64,000 nucleotides of DNA from Dehalococcoidia bacterium (GTDB lineage: Bacteria; Chloroflexota; Dehalococcoidia; Tepidiformales; Tepidiformaceae): positions 51,112 through 115,111 of the forward strand of contig JAJDYW010000038.1 of NCBI GenBank assembly GCA_022824925.1, in the 5' to 3' direction. The position numbers and the translations under genes were made by a program. Below, in pieces: positions 1 to 9,726 of this stretch (within the stretch, counting starts at the first letter, position 1; each line of letters begins with the position of its first letter). Under the pieces are notes generated by a model that made no database searches, was not told the origin of the DNA, and saw nothing but the letters and a program-made list of their open reading frames with translations.

Positions 1-376
1 CGAGCGAGTAGACGGAAAGCTCCTGGGCGAGCAGGAAGCCGTCGCGGCTGGTTTCGATGAAGGGCCGCGAGAGGTCGTCGCGCTTCGCCCCGACGATGCC
101 GTGCGCGACCGCGTCGATCGTCCCGTAGCGCTCGCCGAGCTTCGCGAAGAGGGCCTCGATCTCCTCGTCGCTGGTCGCGTCGCAGGGCTCGACGAAGTCG
201 CAGCCGATGCTCTCGGCGAGCGGGCGGACGCGCTTCTCCATGGCGGGACCGTAGGAGAGCGCGACGCGGGCCCCGGCCTCGTGCATCGCCTTCGCGATGC
301 CCCATGAGATCGAGCGGTCGTTCGAGACGCCCGAGACGAGGGCGGTCTTGCCTTCCATGCTTGAGATGCCTGACAT
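1..376 (-). CDS. fabI: Enoyl-[ACP] reductase, FabI type (partial, C-terminus outside window)
   Basis: Only the first 125 codons are present; the frame is open through base 1. After a short leader the protein reads GKTALVSGVSNDRSISWGIA, the FabI-type NAD-binding segment of the short-chain dehydrogenase fold. It later shows VAHGIVGAKRDDLSRPF and ends in AQELSVYSL, the segment before the catalytic tyrosines. By family knowledge FabI performs the last reduction of each fatty acid elongation cycle, using NADH and enoyl-ACP in the cytoplasm. ATG at 376 is chosen over the in-frame ATG at 358 because a TAGGCT -10-like box (385-390) lies 8 nt before it. Divergent from lgt. Confidence 0.85.
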   Translation of the reverse strand, partial: MSGISSMEGKTALVSGVSNDRSISWGIAKAMHEAGARVALSYGPAMEKRVRPLAESIGCDFVEPCDATSDEEIEALFAKLGERYGTIDAVAHGIVGAKRDDLSRPFIETSRDGFLLAQELSVYSL

Positions 377-457
377 GGCTCGCAAGCCTACGGCCTCGCG
401 CGAACGGGCGGCAAACGGTTTCGCCCGTGAGCGGAGCGCCCCGTACCATAGCCGGCG

Positions 458-1351
458 ATGGACCTCTCCGTCGTAGCGCTGCTCCTCTCCATCACGATCG
501 ACATCGATCCCGACATCGGCAAGATCCTCGGGCTCACGATCACGTGGCACGGGCTGTTCACGGCCATCGGCATCATCTGCGGGGTCAGCCTCTCCGTGTA
601 CCTGGCGCGCGTCGACGGCGTGCCCTCGGACGTGGGCCAGGAGATCGCGCTCGTCTCCGTCATCTCCGCCATCGTCGGAGCGCGCCTGTTCTTCGTGTTC
701 GAGCACTGGGACCGGTTCGAGAACGACCTCGCCGCCATCGTCACCGACATCACCGAGGGGGGAATCACGCTCTACGGCGGCCTCATCGGAGGCGTGCTCG
801 GGGGCGTGATCTACGGCGCCTTCCACAGATGGCCCATCGGCATCTGCCTCGACGCGGCTGCGCCCGGGATGATCCTCGGGCAGGGACTGGGGCGCATCGG
901 CGACCTCATCAACGGTGAGCACTGGGCGACCGCCAGCGACCTCCCCTGGGCGTTCGTCTACGTCCACCCGAACACGCTCGGGCAGGGCCTCCTCGACGGG
1001 CAGTCGGTGCACCCGGTGGCGGGGGGCTACGAGCTGCTCGGCGACTTCGTCATCCTCGCCGTCTTGCTGTTCGTGGCGAGGCGCTTCATCAAGGTGCCGG
1101 GCTGGATCTTCTGCTCGTACATGATCCTCTACTCGGTGATGCGCTTCGGCCTCTCGGAGATGCGGATCGACGAGCAGACCGTCGACGGCATCCCCGTCCC
1201 CCAGATCGTGGCGGCCCTGATCATCGGGCTGGCGTTCGTCCTGGCGGGGGTGATCCGCCGCTACCCCGGCCAGATCACCGAAGAGTGGGAGGACCGTGTC
1301 CTGGGTCCGCCCGACGAGAACCCGGAAGAGTCCACGCCCGCCCCGGCATGA
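458..1351 (+). CDS. lgt: Prolipoprotein diacylglyceryl transferase
   Basis: A 297-residue multi-pass inner-membrane protein that would transfer diacylglycerol from phosphatidylglycerol to the lipobox cysteine of prelipoproteins. The Lgt signature is clear near residues 140-155 (GQGLGRIGDLINGEHW), together with the upstream GGITLYGGLIGG segment and a later HPVAGGYELLGD, matching the family HP..LYE motif. Length is normal for the family. The C-terminus ends in a short acidic, proline-rich tail. TACCAT at 444-449 is 8 nt before the ATG with no Shine-Dalgarno between, a leaderless-type arrangement. The stop overlaps the next start (ATGA). A plausible client in this window is the metal-binding lipoprotein at 52008-53045. 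Confidence 0.93.
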   Translation: MDLSVVALLLSITIDIDPDIGKILGLTITWHGLFTAIGIICGVSLSVYLARVDGVPSDVGQEIALVSVISAIVGARLFFVFEHWDRFENDLAAIVTDITEGGITLYGGLIGGVLGGVIYGAFHRWPIGICLDAAAPGMILGQGLGRIGDLINGEHWATASDLPWAFVYVHPNTLGQGLLDGQSVHPVAGGYELLGDFVILAVLLFVARRFIKVPGWIFCSYMILYSVMRFGLSEMRIDEQTVDGIPVPQIVAALIIGLAFVLAGVIRRYPGQITEEWEDRVLGPPDENPEESTPAPA

Positions 1352-1602
1352 GCGCGCCCCCGCCCGTCACCCTCTACACCCGCCCCGACTGCCCCCTCTG
1401 CGACCAGGCCCGCGCCCTCCTCGATGCGCTCGCCGATGACCTCGGCTTCGCCGTCGAGGCGGTCGATATCGACCGCGACCGCGGGCTGCGGAATCGCTAC
1501 CGCTACGCTATCCCGGTGGTGGCGGTCGGTGGCGAGGAGGTCGCGCGCGCGCCCATCCGGGCGGCTGCGCTCGAGGTGGCCCTGCGGGAGCGCTACCGGT
1601 AG
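1348..1602 (+). CDS. Glutaredoxin-like thiol protein
   Basis: An 84-residue protein with a thioredoxin-fold start (VTLYTRPDCPLCDQA) carrying a CPLC redox motif near residues 14-17 and the conserved cis-proline region (YAIPVVAVGGEE). It belongs to the short glutaredoxin-like family that is common in high-GC bacteria. The ATG overlaps the lgt stop by 4 nt, so the two are probably co-translated. A longer reading from 1285 lies inside lgt and is not needed. The 3' end overlaps the convergent nadD by 10 nt. The physiological partner is unknown; a general thiol-disulfide reductase role is inference from the CxxC motif. Confidence 0.82.
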   Translation: MSAPPPVTLYTRPDCPLCDQARALLDALADDLGFAVEAVDIDRDRGLRNRYRYAIPVVAVGGEEVARAPIRAAALEVALRERYR

Positions 1603-2180
1603 AGCCCGTGCTCGCGGATGTAGGCCTCCACCGCCTCGGGCACCAGGTAGCGAACGGCCTTGCCGGCGCGCACGCGCTGCCGCACGAGCGTTGAGCTGAC
1701 CGGCACGGGCGGCATGTCGATGACGAGCGGAGGTGTGTCGAGCCCGACCTGCGCCGCCAGCCACGCCTGCTCGCCCGCGTCCCCGCCCTTGGGCGCCACG
1801 GCCGGCCGCGCAAGCGCCGCGATGACGTCGGGCTCGCGCCAGGCGGGCATGTCCGCCAGCGCATCGCTCCCGAGGATGAGGATGAGGTCGTCCATCCCCT
1901 CCGCGTGCAGCTCGCGGAGGGTGTCGACGGTGTAGGTCGGGCCGATGCGCTCGATCTCGCGCTCGTCGAGGAAGAAGTGCGGGTTCCCCGCGATGGCGAG
2001 GTTCGTCATGGCCAGGCGGTGGGTGGCGGCGGTCACGCCGCGACCGGCCTTGCGCCACGGGTCGCCCGCCGGCATGAAGCAGACCCGGTCCAGGCGGAAC
2101 TGCACGCGCGCGCACTCGCCCAGCGCCAGATGGCCCACGTGGGGCGGATCGAACGTGCCTCCAAGCAGGCCGATTGGCAT
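1593..2180 (-). CDS. nadD: Nicotinate-nucleotide adenylyltransferase
   Basis: A 195-residue protein opening with MPIGLLGGTFDPPHVGHLAL, the nucleotidyltransferase GGxFxPxHxGH motif of NadD, and later containing SSTLVRQRVRAG, matching the family SST.iR motif. It adenylylates nicotinate mononucleotide in NAD biosynthesis. Length is normal. On the minus strand TAGACT (2187-2192) ends 6 nt before the ATG and no Shine-Dalgarno is visible, so the transcript may be leaderless. The 73-bp gap to hrcA holds the CIRCE operator, which overlaps the expected -35 region of nadD. The usual neighbours obgE and rsfS are not here. Confidence 0.93.
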   Translation of the reverse strand: MPIGLLGGTFDPPHVGHLALGECARVQFRLDRVCFMPAGDPWRKAGRGVTAATHRLAMTNLAIAGNPHFFLDEREIERIGPTYTVDTLRELHAEGMDDLILILGSDALADMPAWREPDVIAALARPAVAPKGGDAGEQAWLAAQVGLDTPPLVIDMPPVPVSSTLVRQRVRAGKAVRYLVPEAVEAYIREHGLYR

Positions 2181-2205
2181 GCCCGGAGTCTAGCGGATCG
2201 GGCCG

Positions 2206-2232
2206 TTAGCACTCTTCGCACGAGAGTGCTAA
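2206..2232. promoter_or_regulatory. CIRCE operator (HrcA binding site)
   Basis: A perfect inverted repeat TTAGCACTC-N9-GAGTGCTAA, identical to the CIRCE consensus. The right arm ends 21 nt before the hrcA start. HrcA bound here would repress the hrcA-grpE-dnaK operon until heat shock titrates the chaperones. The element is shared by the divergent nadD upstream region. Confidence 0.97.
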
Positions 2233-2253
2233 CATGGTTGGGCAAGGTTCACA

Positions 2254-3312
2254 ATGCCGTTGTCAGAGCGAAGGGCCAGGATCCTCGCCTTCATCGTCGA
2301 GGACTACGTCGAGAGCGCGCAGCCGGTCGGCTCCGCGGCGCTCGTGGCGCGCCACGATCTCGACCTCTCCAGCGCCACCGTGCGCAGCGAGATGGCCGCG
2401 CTCGAGGAGCAGGGCCTCATCACCCATCCCCACACCTCCGCCGGGCGCGTGCCCAGCAACCTGGGGTACCGCACCTACGTCGGCTCCCTCATGGGCGAGC
2501 GCCGCCTCTCCAGCGAGGAGGAGCTGACGATCCTGCATCAGTTCCACCAGAGCGCCGTCAACCTCGAGCGCTGGCTATCGCTTTCCGCGAGCGTCCTCGC
2601 GAACTCCCTCCACACCGCCGCCATCGCCACCCCGCCGCACATGATCGAGGTGCGGCTGAAGCAGCTCCAGCTGGTGGCCCTCACCGACGAGAGCGCCCTC
2701 CTCGTCGTCGTCATGAACGACGCCGCCGTGCTCCAGCAGCGATTGGAGTTCCCCGAGACCGTCACCCAGGAACGCCTGACGCGCCTCGCCGGGCGCCTCA
2801 ACGCGCAGCTCGGGGGGCATACCGCGACGCAGATCGAAGGCAAGCCCGACGAGGCCGGCGCCGTCGAACGCCAGGTCGTCGAGCAGGTGGTGGCGCTCCT
2901 GCGCAGCGAGGAAGACGCGGCCGGCGAGACGCCGCTGGTCGAGGGTGTGCGCGAGCTGCTCCGCCAGCCCGAGTACGAAGGTGACAGCGACCGCCTGCTC
3001 GATACCCTCGAGGCCGTGGAGGGCTCCCGCCTGCAGCGGGCCATCCCCGCGCGCTCCCTCGGCGAGCACGACGTCGCCATCGTGATCGGCGACGAGAACC
3101 CCGCGGAGCCGTATCGCGACATGAGCTTCGTGCTCTCGCGCTACGGCCCGTCCGGCGGCGCCGGCGGCCTCATCGGGCTGCTCGGCCCGACCCGCCTCGA
3201 CTACCCCGATGCCGTCGCGCACGTGCGCTACGTGAGCGATGTCCTGACCGAGCTGATGCGCCGCTTCTACGGCGATGCCGGCTCCACGTCCGTACCCCCG
3301 GAGGACCAATGA
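2254..3312 (+). CDS. hrcA: Heat-inducible transcription repressor HrcA
   Basis: A 352-residue protein with an N-terminal winged-helix domain (LSERRARILAFIVEDYVESA, then QPVGSAALV and the SSATVRSEMAALEEQGL recognition helix). This is followed by the GAF-like and inserted dimerisation regions typical of HrcA, and near the C-terminus GPTRLDYPDAVAHVRYVSD. Family knowledge: HrcA represses chaperone operons by binding CIRCE, and a perfect CIRCE lies just upstream. Length is normal. The ATG at 2254 has only a weak AAGG upstream. The stop overlaps the grpE start (ATGA). Confidence 0.95.
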   Translation: MPLSERRARILAFIVEDYVESAQPVGSAALVARHDLDLSSATVRSEMAALEEQGLITHPHTSAGRVPSNLGYRTYVGSLMGERRLSSEEELTILHQFHQSAVNLERWLSLSASVLANSLHTAAIATPPHMIEVRLKQLQLVALTDESALLVVVMNDAAVLQQRLEFPETVTQERLTRLAGRLNAQLGGHTATQIEGKPDEAGAVERQVVEQVVALLRSEEDAAGETPLVEGVRELLRQPEYEGDSDRLLDTLEAVEGSRLQRAIPARSLGEHDVAIVIGDENPAEPYRDMSFVLSRYGPSGGAGGLIGLLGPTRLDYPDAVAHVRYVSDVLTELMRRFYGDAGSTSVPPEDQ

Positions 3313-3920
3313 GCGACAGCGACGCCCCCAGGTTCGTCGACCGGCGCGCGGCCTCGCGCCTTTCTCCCGAGGCCGCCGGGGGCGACGCCCCTGAGGAGGA
3401 AACGGCCGCGCCCGCGGAGGCGCCCGCCGGCGACCTCGGCGAGCAGCTCGAGGCGGCGCAGGCTGCCGCCGAGCGGTTCGAGGCGAGCTGGAAGCGCACC
3501 GCCGCCGACCTCGCCAACTACAAGCGCCGCGTGGAGCAGGAGCGCGCCGAGCAGGCGCGTCTCGCGAGCGCTGCGCTCGTCATCAACCTGCTGCCCATCC
3601 GCGACGACTTCGGCCGGGCCGTGGAGACGCTCGACAGCACGCTCGCCGGGTTGAACTGGGTGCAGGGCGTGATCGCGATCGAGCGCAAGCTCGCGGGGCT
3701 GCTGGAGAGCATGGGAGTCGCCGAGGTGCCCGCCGAGGGCGAGACCTTCGACCCCAACCAGCACGAGGCCGTGGGCCGCGCCCCCGGCCCCGAGAACGTG
3801 TGCGTGCACGTCGTGCAGAAGGGCTACAGCCTGAACGGATCCGTCATCCGCCCCGCCATGGTGATCGTGGGGGAGGGCGGAGCAGCCACCACCAGCGAAA
3901 GCGAAGACGAGGGCGGCTAG
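3309..3920 (+). CDS. grpE: Nucleotide exchange factor GrpE
   Basis: A 203-residue protein with an acidic, low-complexity N-terminus (about 40 residues), a long helical dimerisation segment (SWKRTAADLANYKRRVEQER) and the C-terminal beta-domain with FDPNQHEAVG and the GYSLNGSVIRPAMVIVG signature. GrpE releases ADP from DnaK. It overlaps hrcA by 4 nt and lies 36 bp before dnaK, the classical operon order hrcA-grpE-dnaK. Regulation is presumably by the upstream CIRCE. Confidence 0.95.
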   Translation: MSDSDAPRFVDRRAASRLSPEAAGGDAPEEETAAPAEAPAGDLGEQLEAAQAAAERFEASWKRTAADLANYKRRVEQERAEQARLASAALVINLLPIRDDFGRAVETLDSTLAGLNWVQGVIAIERKLAGLLESMGVAEVPAEGETFDPNQHEAVGRAPGPENVCVHVVQKGYSLNGSVIRPAMVIVGEGGAATTSESEDEGG

Positions 3921-3956
3921 CCGCCCCGAACACCACCGCCAGGAGGACGAACGACG

Positions 3957-5888
<1,932 letters not shown>

Positions 5889-5908
5889 CGGGAGCCTATC
5901 CTCCCCGC

Positions 5909-6463
5909 ATGGCCATTCCGGAAGCGACGCTGCGCCAGCTGGTAGGGGTCGGGCGCGACCTCTACCAGCTCGGCATGGTCAGCAGCCGCGGCGGCAACCT
6001 CAGCATCCGCGACGGACACGCCCTCTGGATTACGGGCACGGGCACGGCGCTCGGCCACCTGCGGGCGCTCGACATCAGCCAGGTCTTCGCCGACGGCCAG
6101 CACCGCCCCCCGCCCCCCTCCAGCGACACCATCCTCCACTGGACCATCTACGCGACCACGCAGGCGGGCGCGATCGCGCACGCCCATCCCCACCACGCCA
6201 TCGCCCTCTCGTACGACCGGGACGTGTTCAAGCCGGAAGACCTCGAGGGCCAGCTGCACATCCCCGCCGTGCCCGTCATCGAGCAGGGGCCGCTGCAGGA
6301 GGAGAAGATCGCGAACGCCCTGCGCGAGTCGCGGGTCGCGCTGCTGCAGGGGCACGGGGCCTACGCCCGTGGCGCCTCCCTCTGGGACGCGCTCCACTGG
6401 CTCACCGCCCTCGAAGAGAGCGCCCACATCGCCTGGCTCCGCCGGGCCATGGCCCGGGACTAG
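5909..6463 (+). CDS. Class II aldolase/adducin family protein
   Basis: A 184-residue protein of the fuculose-phosphate aldolase type. Visible elements are SSRGGNLSIRDG, the metal-binding IAHAHPHHAIALS pair and the third metal histidine in LLQGHGAYARG. These enzymes cleave or epimerise phosphorylated sugars with a divalent metal. The segment that usually carries the catalytic Glu (SSE) reads PPSSDTILHW here, with Asp in its place, so activity may differ or be changed. TATCCT at 5897-5902 ends exactly 6 nt before the ATG with no Shine-Dalgarno, suggesting a separate leaderless transcript rather than co-regulation with dnaK. Substrate unknown. Confidence 0.85.
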   Translation: MAIPEATLRQLVGVGRDLYQLGMVSSRGGNLSIRDGHALWITGTGTALGHLRALDISQVFADGQHRPPPPSSDTILHWTIYATTQAGAIAHAHPHHAIALSYDRDVFKPEDLEGQLHIPAVPVIEQGPLQEEKIANALRESRVALLQGHGAYARGASLWDALHWLTALEESAHIAWLRRAMARD

Positions 6464-6502
6464 GCAGTTGCGGCGGACTTGAGCTTGTTGCTACGGTAGG
6501 TT

Positions 6503-6727
6503 GTGCCGAGGAAGCTTCCCCGCGACCTACGACAGGCCGAAGTGGTCGCGGCGTTGGTCCGAATGGGAGGCGTGGAGCGGCGCGGGAAGGGGAGTCACCG
6601 CGTGGTCAAGATGCCCAACGGTCGAGCTGTGTCGGTTCCTTCCACCGTCAAAGTGGGCACGCTCCGTAGTTCCCTTCGAATGGCACAGTGTTCGGTGGAC
6701 GACTTCATACGCCAATTGACTCGCTAG
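6503..6727 (+). CDS. hicA: HicA-like mRNA interferase toxin
   Basis: A 74-residue basic protein with the HicA double-stranded-RNA-binding fold pattern: AEVVAALVRMGGV, then GKGSHRVVKMPNG with the catalytic His of the SH motif, then VGTLRSSLRMAQCSVDDFI. HicA toxins cleave mRNA and are neutralised by HicB, whose gene follows 9 bp downstream. The GTG start at 6503 has TACGGT just upstream. The hicAB pair has lower GC and more A/T-ending codons than the neighbouring genes, consistent with lateral acquisition. Confidence 0.85.
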   Translation: MPRKLPRDLRQAEVVAALVRMGGVERRGKGSHRVVKMPNGRAVSVPSTVKVGTLRSSLRMAQCSVDDFIRQLTR

Positions 6728-6736
6728 GAGATCAGC

Positions 6737-6970
6737 ATGGACGTCACGGTGCTTGTTTACGAAGCGGAAGAGGGTGGGTACTGGGCGCACGTCGCCGAAA
6801 TGCCGGGCTGCTTCTCCTCCGGGGAAACGCTTGACGAGCTGCGGACCAACGTCATGGAGGCCATGGAGGCGTGGCTGCTCGACGACGATGGTGAAGGGCC
6901 CACTCTCTATGAGCCCATTGACCGCTGGCAAATTCCCGTCCCCAGATCATCTCTTCAGCCCGCTTCCTGA
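6737..6970 (+). CDS. hicB: HicB-like antitoxin
   Basis: A 77-residue protein with the HicB partial RNase H-like fold: VTVLVYEAEEGGYWAHVAEM, PGCFSSGETLDEL, then a helix EAMEAWLLDDDGEG. It is the short form without a C-terminal DNA-binding domain. It should bind and block HicA encoded directly upstream. A GGAGATC run serves as ribosome binding site just before the ATG. The 3' end overlaps the convergent ferredoxin gene by 16 nt. Confidence 0.85.
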   Translation: MDVTVLVYEAEEGGYWAHVAEMPGCFSSGETLDELRTNVMEAMEAWLLDDDGEGPTLYEPIDRWQIPVPRSSLQPAS

Positions 6971-7194
6971 GATGTCGCATAGAGCTTCGTCACGGTCACA
7001 GCCTCGACCGGGCAGCGTTCGACACAGAGATCGCAGAGGATGCACTCGTCGACGTTCTCGTCGATGACGCGCGCCACACGCTCGCCCGGCTCACGTTCGA
7101 GGATGTCGACGGGGCAGCTCTGGACGCACTCCCGGCAGGCGGGCTTCGAGGCGCACGCCCCCTCGTCGATGGTCACCTCGATGAAGAGCGCCAC
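6955..7194 (-). CDS. 4Fe-4S dicluster ferredoxin
   Basis: A 79-residue ferredoxin with two cysteine clusters. The N-terminal one is spaced Cys-x5-Cys-x2-Cys-x3-Cys-Pro (ACASKPACRECVQSCPVDI). The second is the regular CILCDLCVERCPVEAV. The longer first spacing is like that seen in some 2[4Fe-4S] subunits. It would shuttle electrons; no partner enzyme is adjacent. Start is GTG at 7194. On the minus strand TAGGCT (7201-7206) ends 6 nt before it, a leaderless-type promoter. It overlaps hicB at the 3' end. Confidence 0.87.
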   Translation of the reverse strand: MALFIEVTIDEGACASKPACRECVQSCPVDILEREPGERVARVIDENVDECILCDLCVERCPVEAVTVTKLYATSQEAG

Positions 7195-7230
7195 GGGGTG
7201 AGCCTACCCCATCTGCTACGATCGCTGGCT

Positions 7231-8061
7231 GTGACGATCGACGCGCACACCCACCTGTTCCCGCCCGCGCAGGCGCAGGCCCGCGAGGCCATCGCTGGGC
7301 GTGATGCCGGCTTCGCCGAGATCTACGGCGACCCGGCGGCGACCATCGCCGATGCGCCCGCGCTGCTCGCCGCGCTGCGCGAGGACGGCATCGAGGCGGC
7401 CGTGGCGCTCGGCTTCGCCTTCGCCTCTGAGCGCGATGTCGCCGAGCAGAACGAGTACCTCCTCGCCGCGGCCTGCGAGGCGCCACACGCAATCATCCCC
7501 TTCGTGACGGTGAACCCCTCGCTCGATGGCTGGGAGCGCGAGGCAGCACGCTCGCTCGCGCGTGGCGCGCGCGGCTTCGGGGAGCTGCGTCCGGGCACGC
7601 AGGGGTGGGAGCCGCTCGGTCCCGAGGGCAGGCGGCTGGCCGCCCTCGCCGGGGAAGCCGGGGCCGCCCTCCTCTGGCACACGAGCGAACCCGTCGGCCA
7701 CCGCTACCCCGGCAAGCACGGCGGGGTCTCGCCGGCGGAGTTGGTCGAGGCGGCCACCGCCGCCCCCGAGGTCACCATGGTGGGGGCCCATCTCGGCGCC
7801 GGGGCGTCCTTCTACCTGTCCATGCCCGAGGTACGCAGGGCCACCCCCAATCTCCTCTTCGATACGGCCGCGGGCGGACTGCTTTACGATTCAGGGACGA
7901 TCGCGCGTCTCGTTGAGGCGGCCGGCGCCGACCGCGTACTCTTCGGCTCGGACTTTCCCCTGCGACGGCCGGGGCCCGAGCTGGAACGCACCCTGGCAGG
8001 CCTCGATGCCGCCACCGCCGATGCCGTCGCCGGCGAGAACGCCCGCAAACGACTGTGCTGA
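7231..8061 (+). CDS. Amidohydrolase family metal-dependent hydrolase
   Basis: A TIM-barrel amidohydrolase of the amidohydrolase-2 type. It starts TIDAHTHLFPP with the HxH metal pair, continues with LLWHTSEPVGHRYPGKHGG and MVGAHLGAG (further metal histidines), and ends with DRVLFGSDFPLRRPGPE carrying the conserved Asp. The GTG at 7231 is preferred over the in-frame GTG at 7198. It gives 276 residues starting at the conserved HTH strand, and TACGAT (7217-7222) lies 8 nt upstream. Substrate cannot be told from sequence. The stop is 1 bp before the thpR start, so the two are probably co-transcribed. Confidence 0.83.
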   Translation: MTIDAHTHLFPPAQAQAREAIAGRDAGFAEIYGDPAATIADAPALLAALREDGIEAAVALGFAFASERDVAEQNEYLLAAACEAPHAIIPFVTVNPSLDGWEREAARSLARGARGFGELRPGTQGWEPLGPEGRRLAALAGEAGAALLWHTSEPVGHRYPGKHGGVSPAELVEAATAAPEVTMVGAHLGAGASFYLSMPEVRRATPNLLFDTAAGGLLYDSGTIARLVEAAGADRVLFGSDFPLRRPGPELERTLAGLDAATADAVAGENARKRLC

Positions 8062-8062
8062 G

Positions 8063-8671
8063 ATGACCGAGCCAACAGAGAAGACCCACCGCCTGTTCGT
8101 CGCCTGTGAAATGCCGGAGGATGTCCGCCGCACCGTCGGCGGGCTTGTCGACAACCTGCGCGAGCAGAATGCCGGGGCCGTCCGCTGGGTGAACCCGGCA
8201 AGCCTGCACGTCACCCTCAAGTTCCTGGGCGAGGTGCCCGAACGCCAGATCCCCGCCGTCAAGATGGCCCTGCAGGAGGCGGTCGTGCGGCACTCGACGT
8301 TCTTCCTGGAGCTGGCCAACATCGGCACGTTCGGGGGGCGCGAGGGCCTGCGTGTCATGTGGGCCGCCGTCGCCGGCGACGTGCTCCGTCTGGAGGCGCT
8401 CGCCCGCGACGTGAACCGCGCCCTCTCCGTCGTCGGCTTCGAGCCGGAGACCCGCCCCTTCCGCCCGCACCTGACCCTGGGGCGGGTTCGCAACGAGGTC
8501 GGCACCCGGCAGCGGGCGGAGATCGAGGTGGCCGTCGGCAAGATCGAGATCCCCGAGTGCGAGTGGCGCACCAACGAGATCTCGCTCATCCGCAGCCGCC
8601 TGCAGCCCGACGGTGCGCGGCATGACACCCTCGCGACCTTCCCCCTGCGCGCCCCGCCGCCCCAGAACTGA
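8063..8671 (+). CDS. thpR: RNA 2',3'-cyclic phosphodiesterase
   Basis: A 202-residue 2H-phosphoesterase. Both catalytic histidine motifs are visible: LHVTLKFLGEV near residue 50 and FRPHLTLGRV near residue 135. The opening THRLFVACEMPEDV is typical of the LigT/ThpR family. By family knowledge it opens 2',3'-cyclic phosphate RNA ends and can show 2'-5' ligase activity in vitro. The ATG at 8063 follows the amidohydrolase stop by 1 bp. A much longer open frame reaching back to 7526 is an extension into the overlapping gene and is not used. Confidence 0.9.
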   Translation: MTEPTEKTHRLFVACEMPEDVRRTVGGLVDNLREQNAGAVRWVNPASLHVTLKFLGEVPERQIPAVKMALQEAVVRHSTFFLELANIGTFGGREGLRVMWAAVAGDVLRLEALARDVNRALSVVGFEPETRPFRPHLTLGRVRNEVGTRQRAEIEVAVGKIEIPECEWRTNEISLIRSRLQPDGARHDTLATFPLRAPPPQN

Positions 8672-8739
8672 GCCGTCCCGCCGCGCCTTCGCCGTTGCGC
8701 CCGGATGCGTAGGATTCCGCGCGGAAGAGGAGGGAGCCC

Positions 8740-9666
8740 ATGCCAGCAGAAGCGCACCCGGAACCTACCGAGGAGGAGGTTCGCTCCTACTTCGAGACGT
8801 GCAGCAACTGGGGCCGCTGGGGACCCGACGACAGCGCCGGCACGATCAACCTGATCACCCCCGCCAAGCGCCGCGAGGCGGCAGGGCTCGTCCAGAGCGG
8901 GCGCTCGGTCTCGTGCGCCTATCCCCTGAACACGCAGGGCGCTCCTGGCAACTGGAACCCGGCCCAGCACTTCATGCGCGTGGGCCCCGCCGCCTCCGCC
9001 GACTACATCGGGCTCATCTTCCACGGCTACGCCACCACCCACGTCGACGCCCTCTGCCATATCTTCTGGGAAGGGAAGATGTGGAACGGCAAGAACGCCG
9101 CCGAGGAGGTCACCTCGGCGGGGGCGCGCACGGGCGCCGTGGCCGCCTGGAAGGACGGCATCATCACGCGCGGGGTGCTGCTCGATATCCCCCGCTTCCG
9201 TGGCACCGACTACGTGACCCCCGACCGGCCCACCCGCGGCTGGGAGCTGGAGGCCGCCGCCGAGGCGGAAGGCATCGAGCTGCGTCCGGGCGATGCCGTG
9301 CTCGTGCGCGGCGCGCGCCCCGACTTCCTCGCCGCCAACCCCGACCATGTGCCCGGCATCCCGCCCACCCCGGGCCTGCACGTCGACTGCGTACCCGTCC
9401 TCAAGCAGGCGGACGCGGCCATTCTCGGCTGGGACATGCTCGATGCCCGGCCCCACTCCTACCCGCTCTTCGAGGACGCGCCGGGAGGCCCCGTGCACGT
9501 CTTCACCATCGTCTACATGGGCCTGCCGCTGCTCGACAACGCCTTCCTCGACCCGCTCGCGGAGGCGTGCGCCGAGGAGGGCCGCTGGGAGTTCCTGCTC
9601 TCGATAGCGCCCCTGCACGTGCGCGGCGGTACGGGCTCCCCGGTGAACCCCATCGCCGTCTTCTGA
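8740..9666 (+). CDS. Cyclase family protein (kynurenine formamidase-like fold)
   Basis: A 308-residue member of the cyclase family. The metal-binding signature HGYATTHVDALCH (HxxxxxHxDxxxH) is intact near residues 95-107, and DDSAGTINLITPAKR and GDAVLVRGARPDF are family-typical. Related enzymes hydrolyse N-formylkynurenine, isatin or polyketide substrates with a Zn or Mn ion; the actual substrate is unknown. A strong GGAGGG is placed 5-10 nt before the ATG and a TAGGAT box further upstream. The gene stands alone between thpR and the PIG-L gene. Confidence 0.85.
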   Translation: MPAEAHPEPTEEEVRSYFETCSNWGRWGPDDSAGTINLITPAKRREAAGLVQSGRSVSCAYPLNTQGAPGNWNPAQHFMRVGPAASADYIGLIFHGYATTHVDALCHIFWEGKMWNGKNAAEEVTSAGARTGAVAAWKDGIITRGVLLDIPRFRGTDYVTPDRPTRGWELEAAAEAEGIELRPGDAVLVRGARPDFLAANPDHVPGIPPTPGLHVDCVPVLKQADAAILGWDMLDARPHSYPLFEDAPGGPVHVFTIVYMGLPLLDNAFLDPLAEACAEEGRWEFLLSIAPLHVRGGTGSPVNPIAVF

Positions 9667-9726
9667 TCGCGTGACCGCGCGGCTCACCCTTCCGCCACAC
9701 CACACCCCAACGGAGGACCCATCCCC

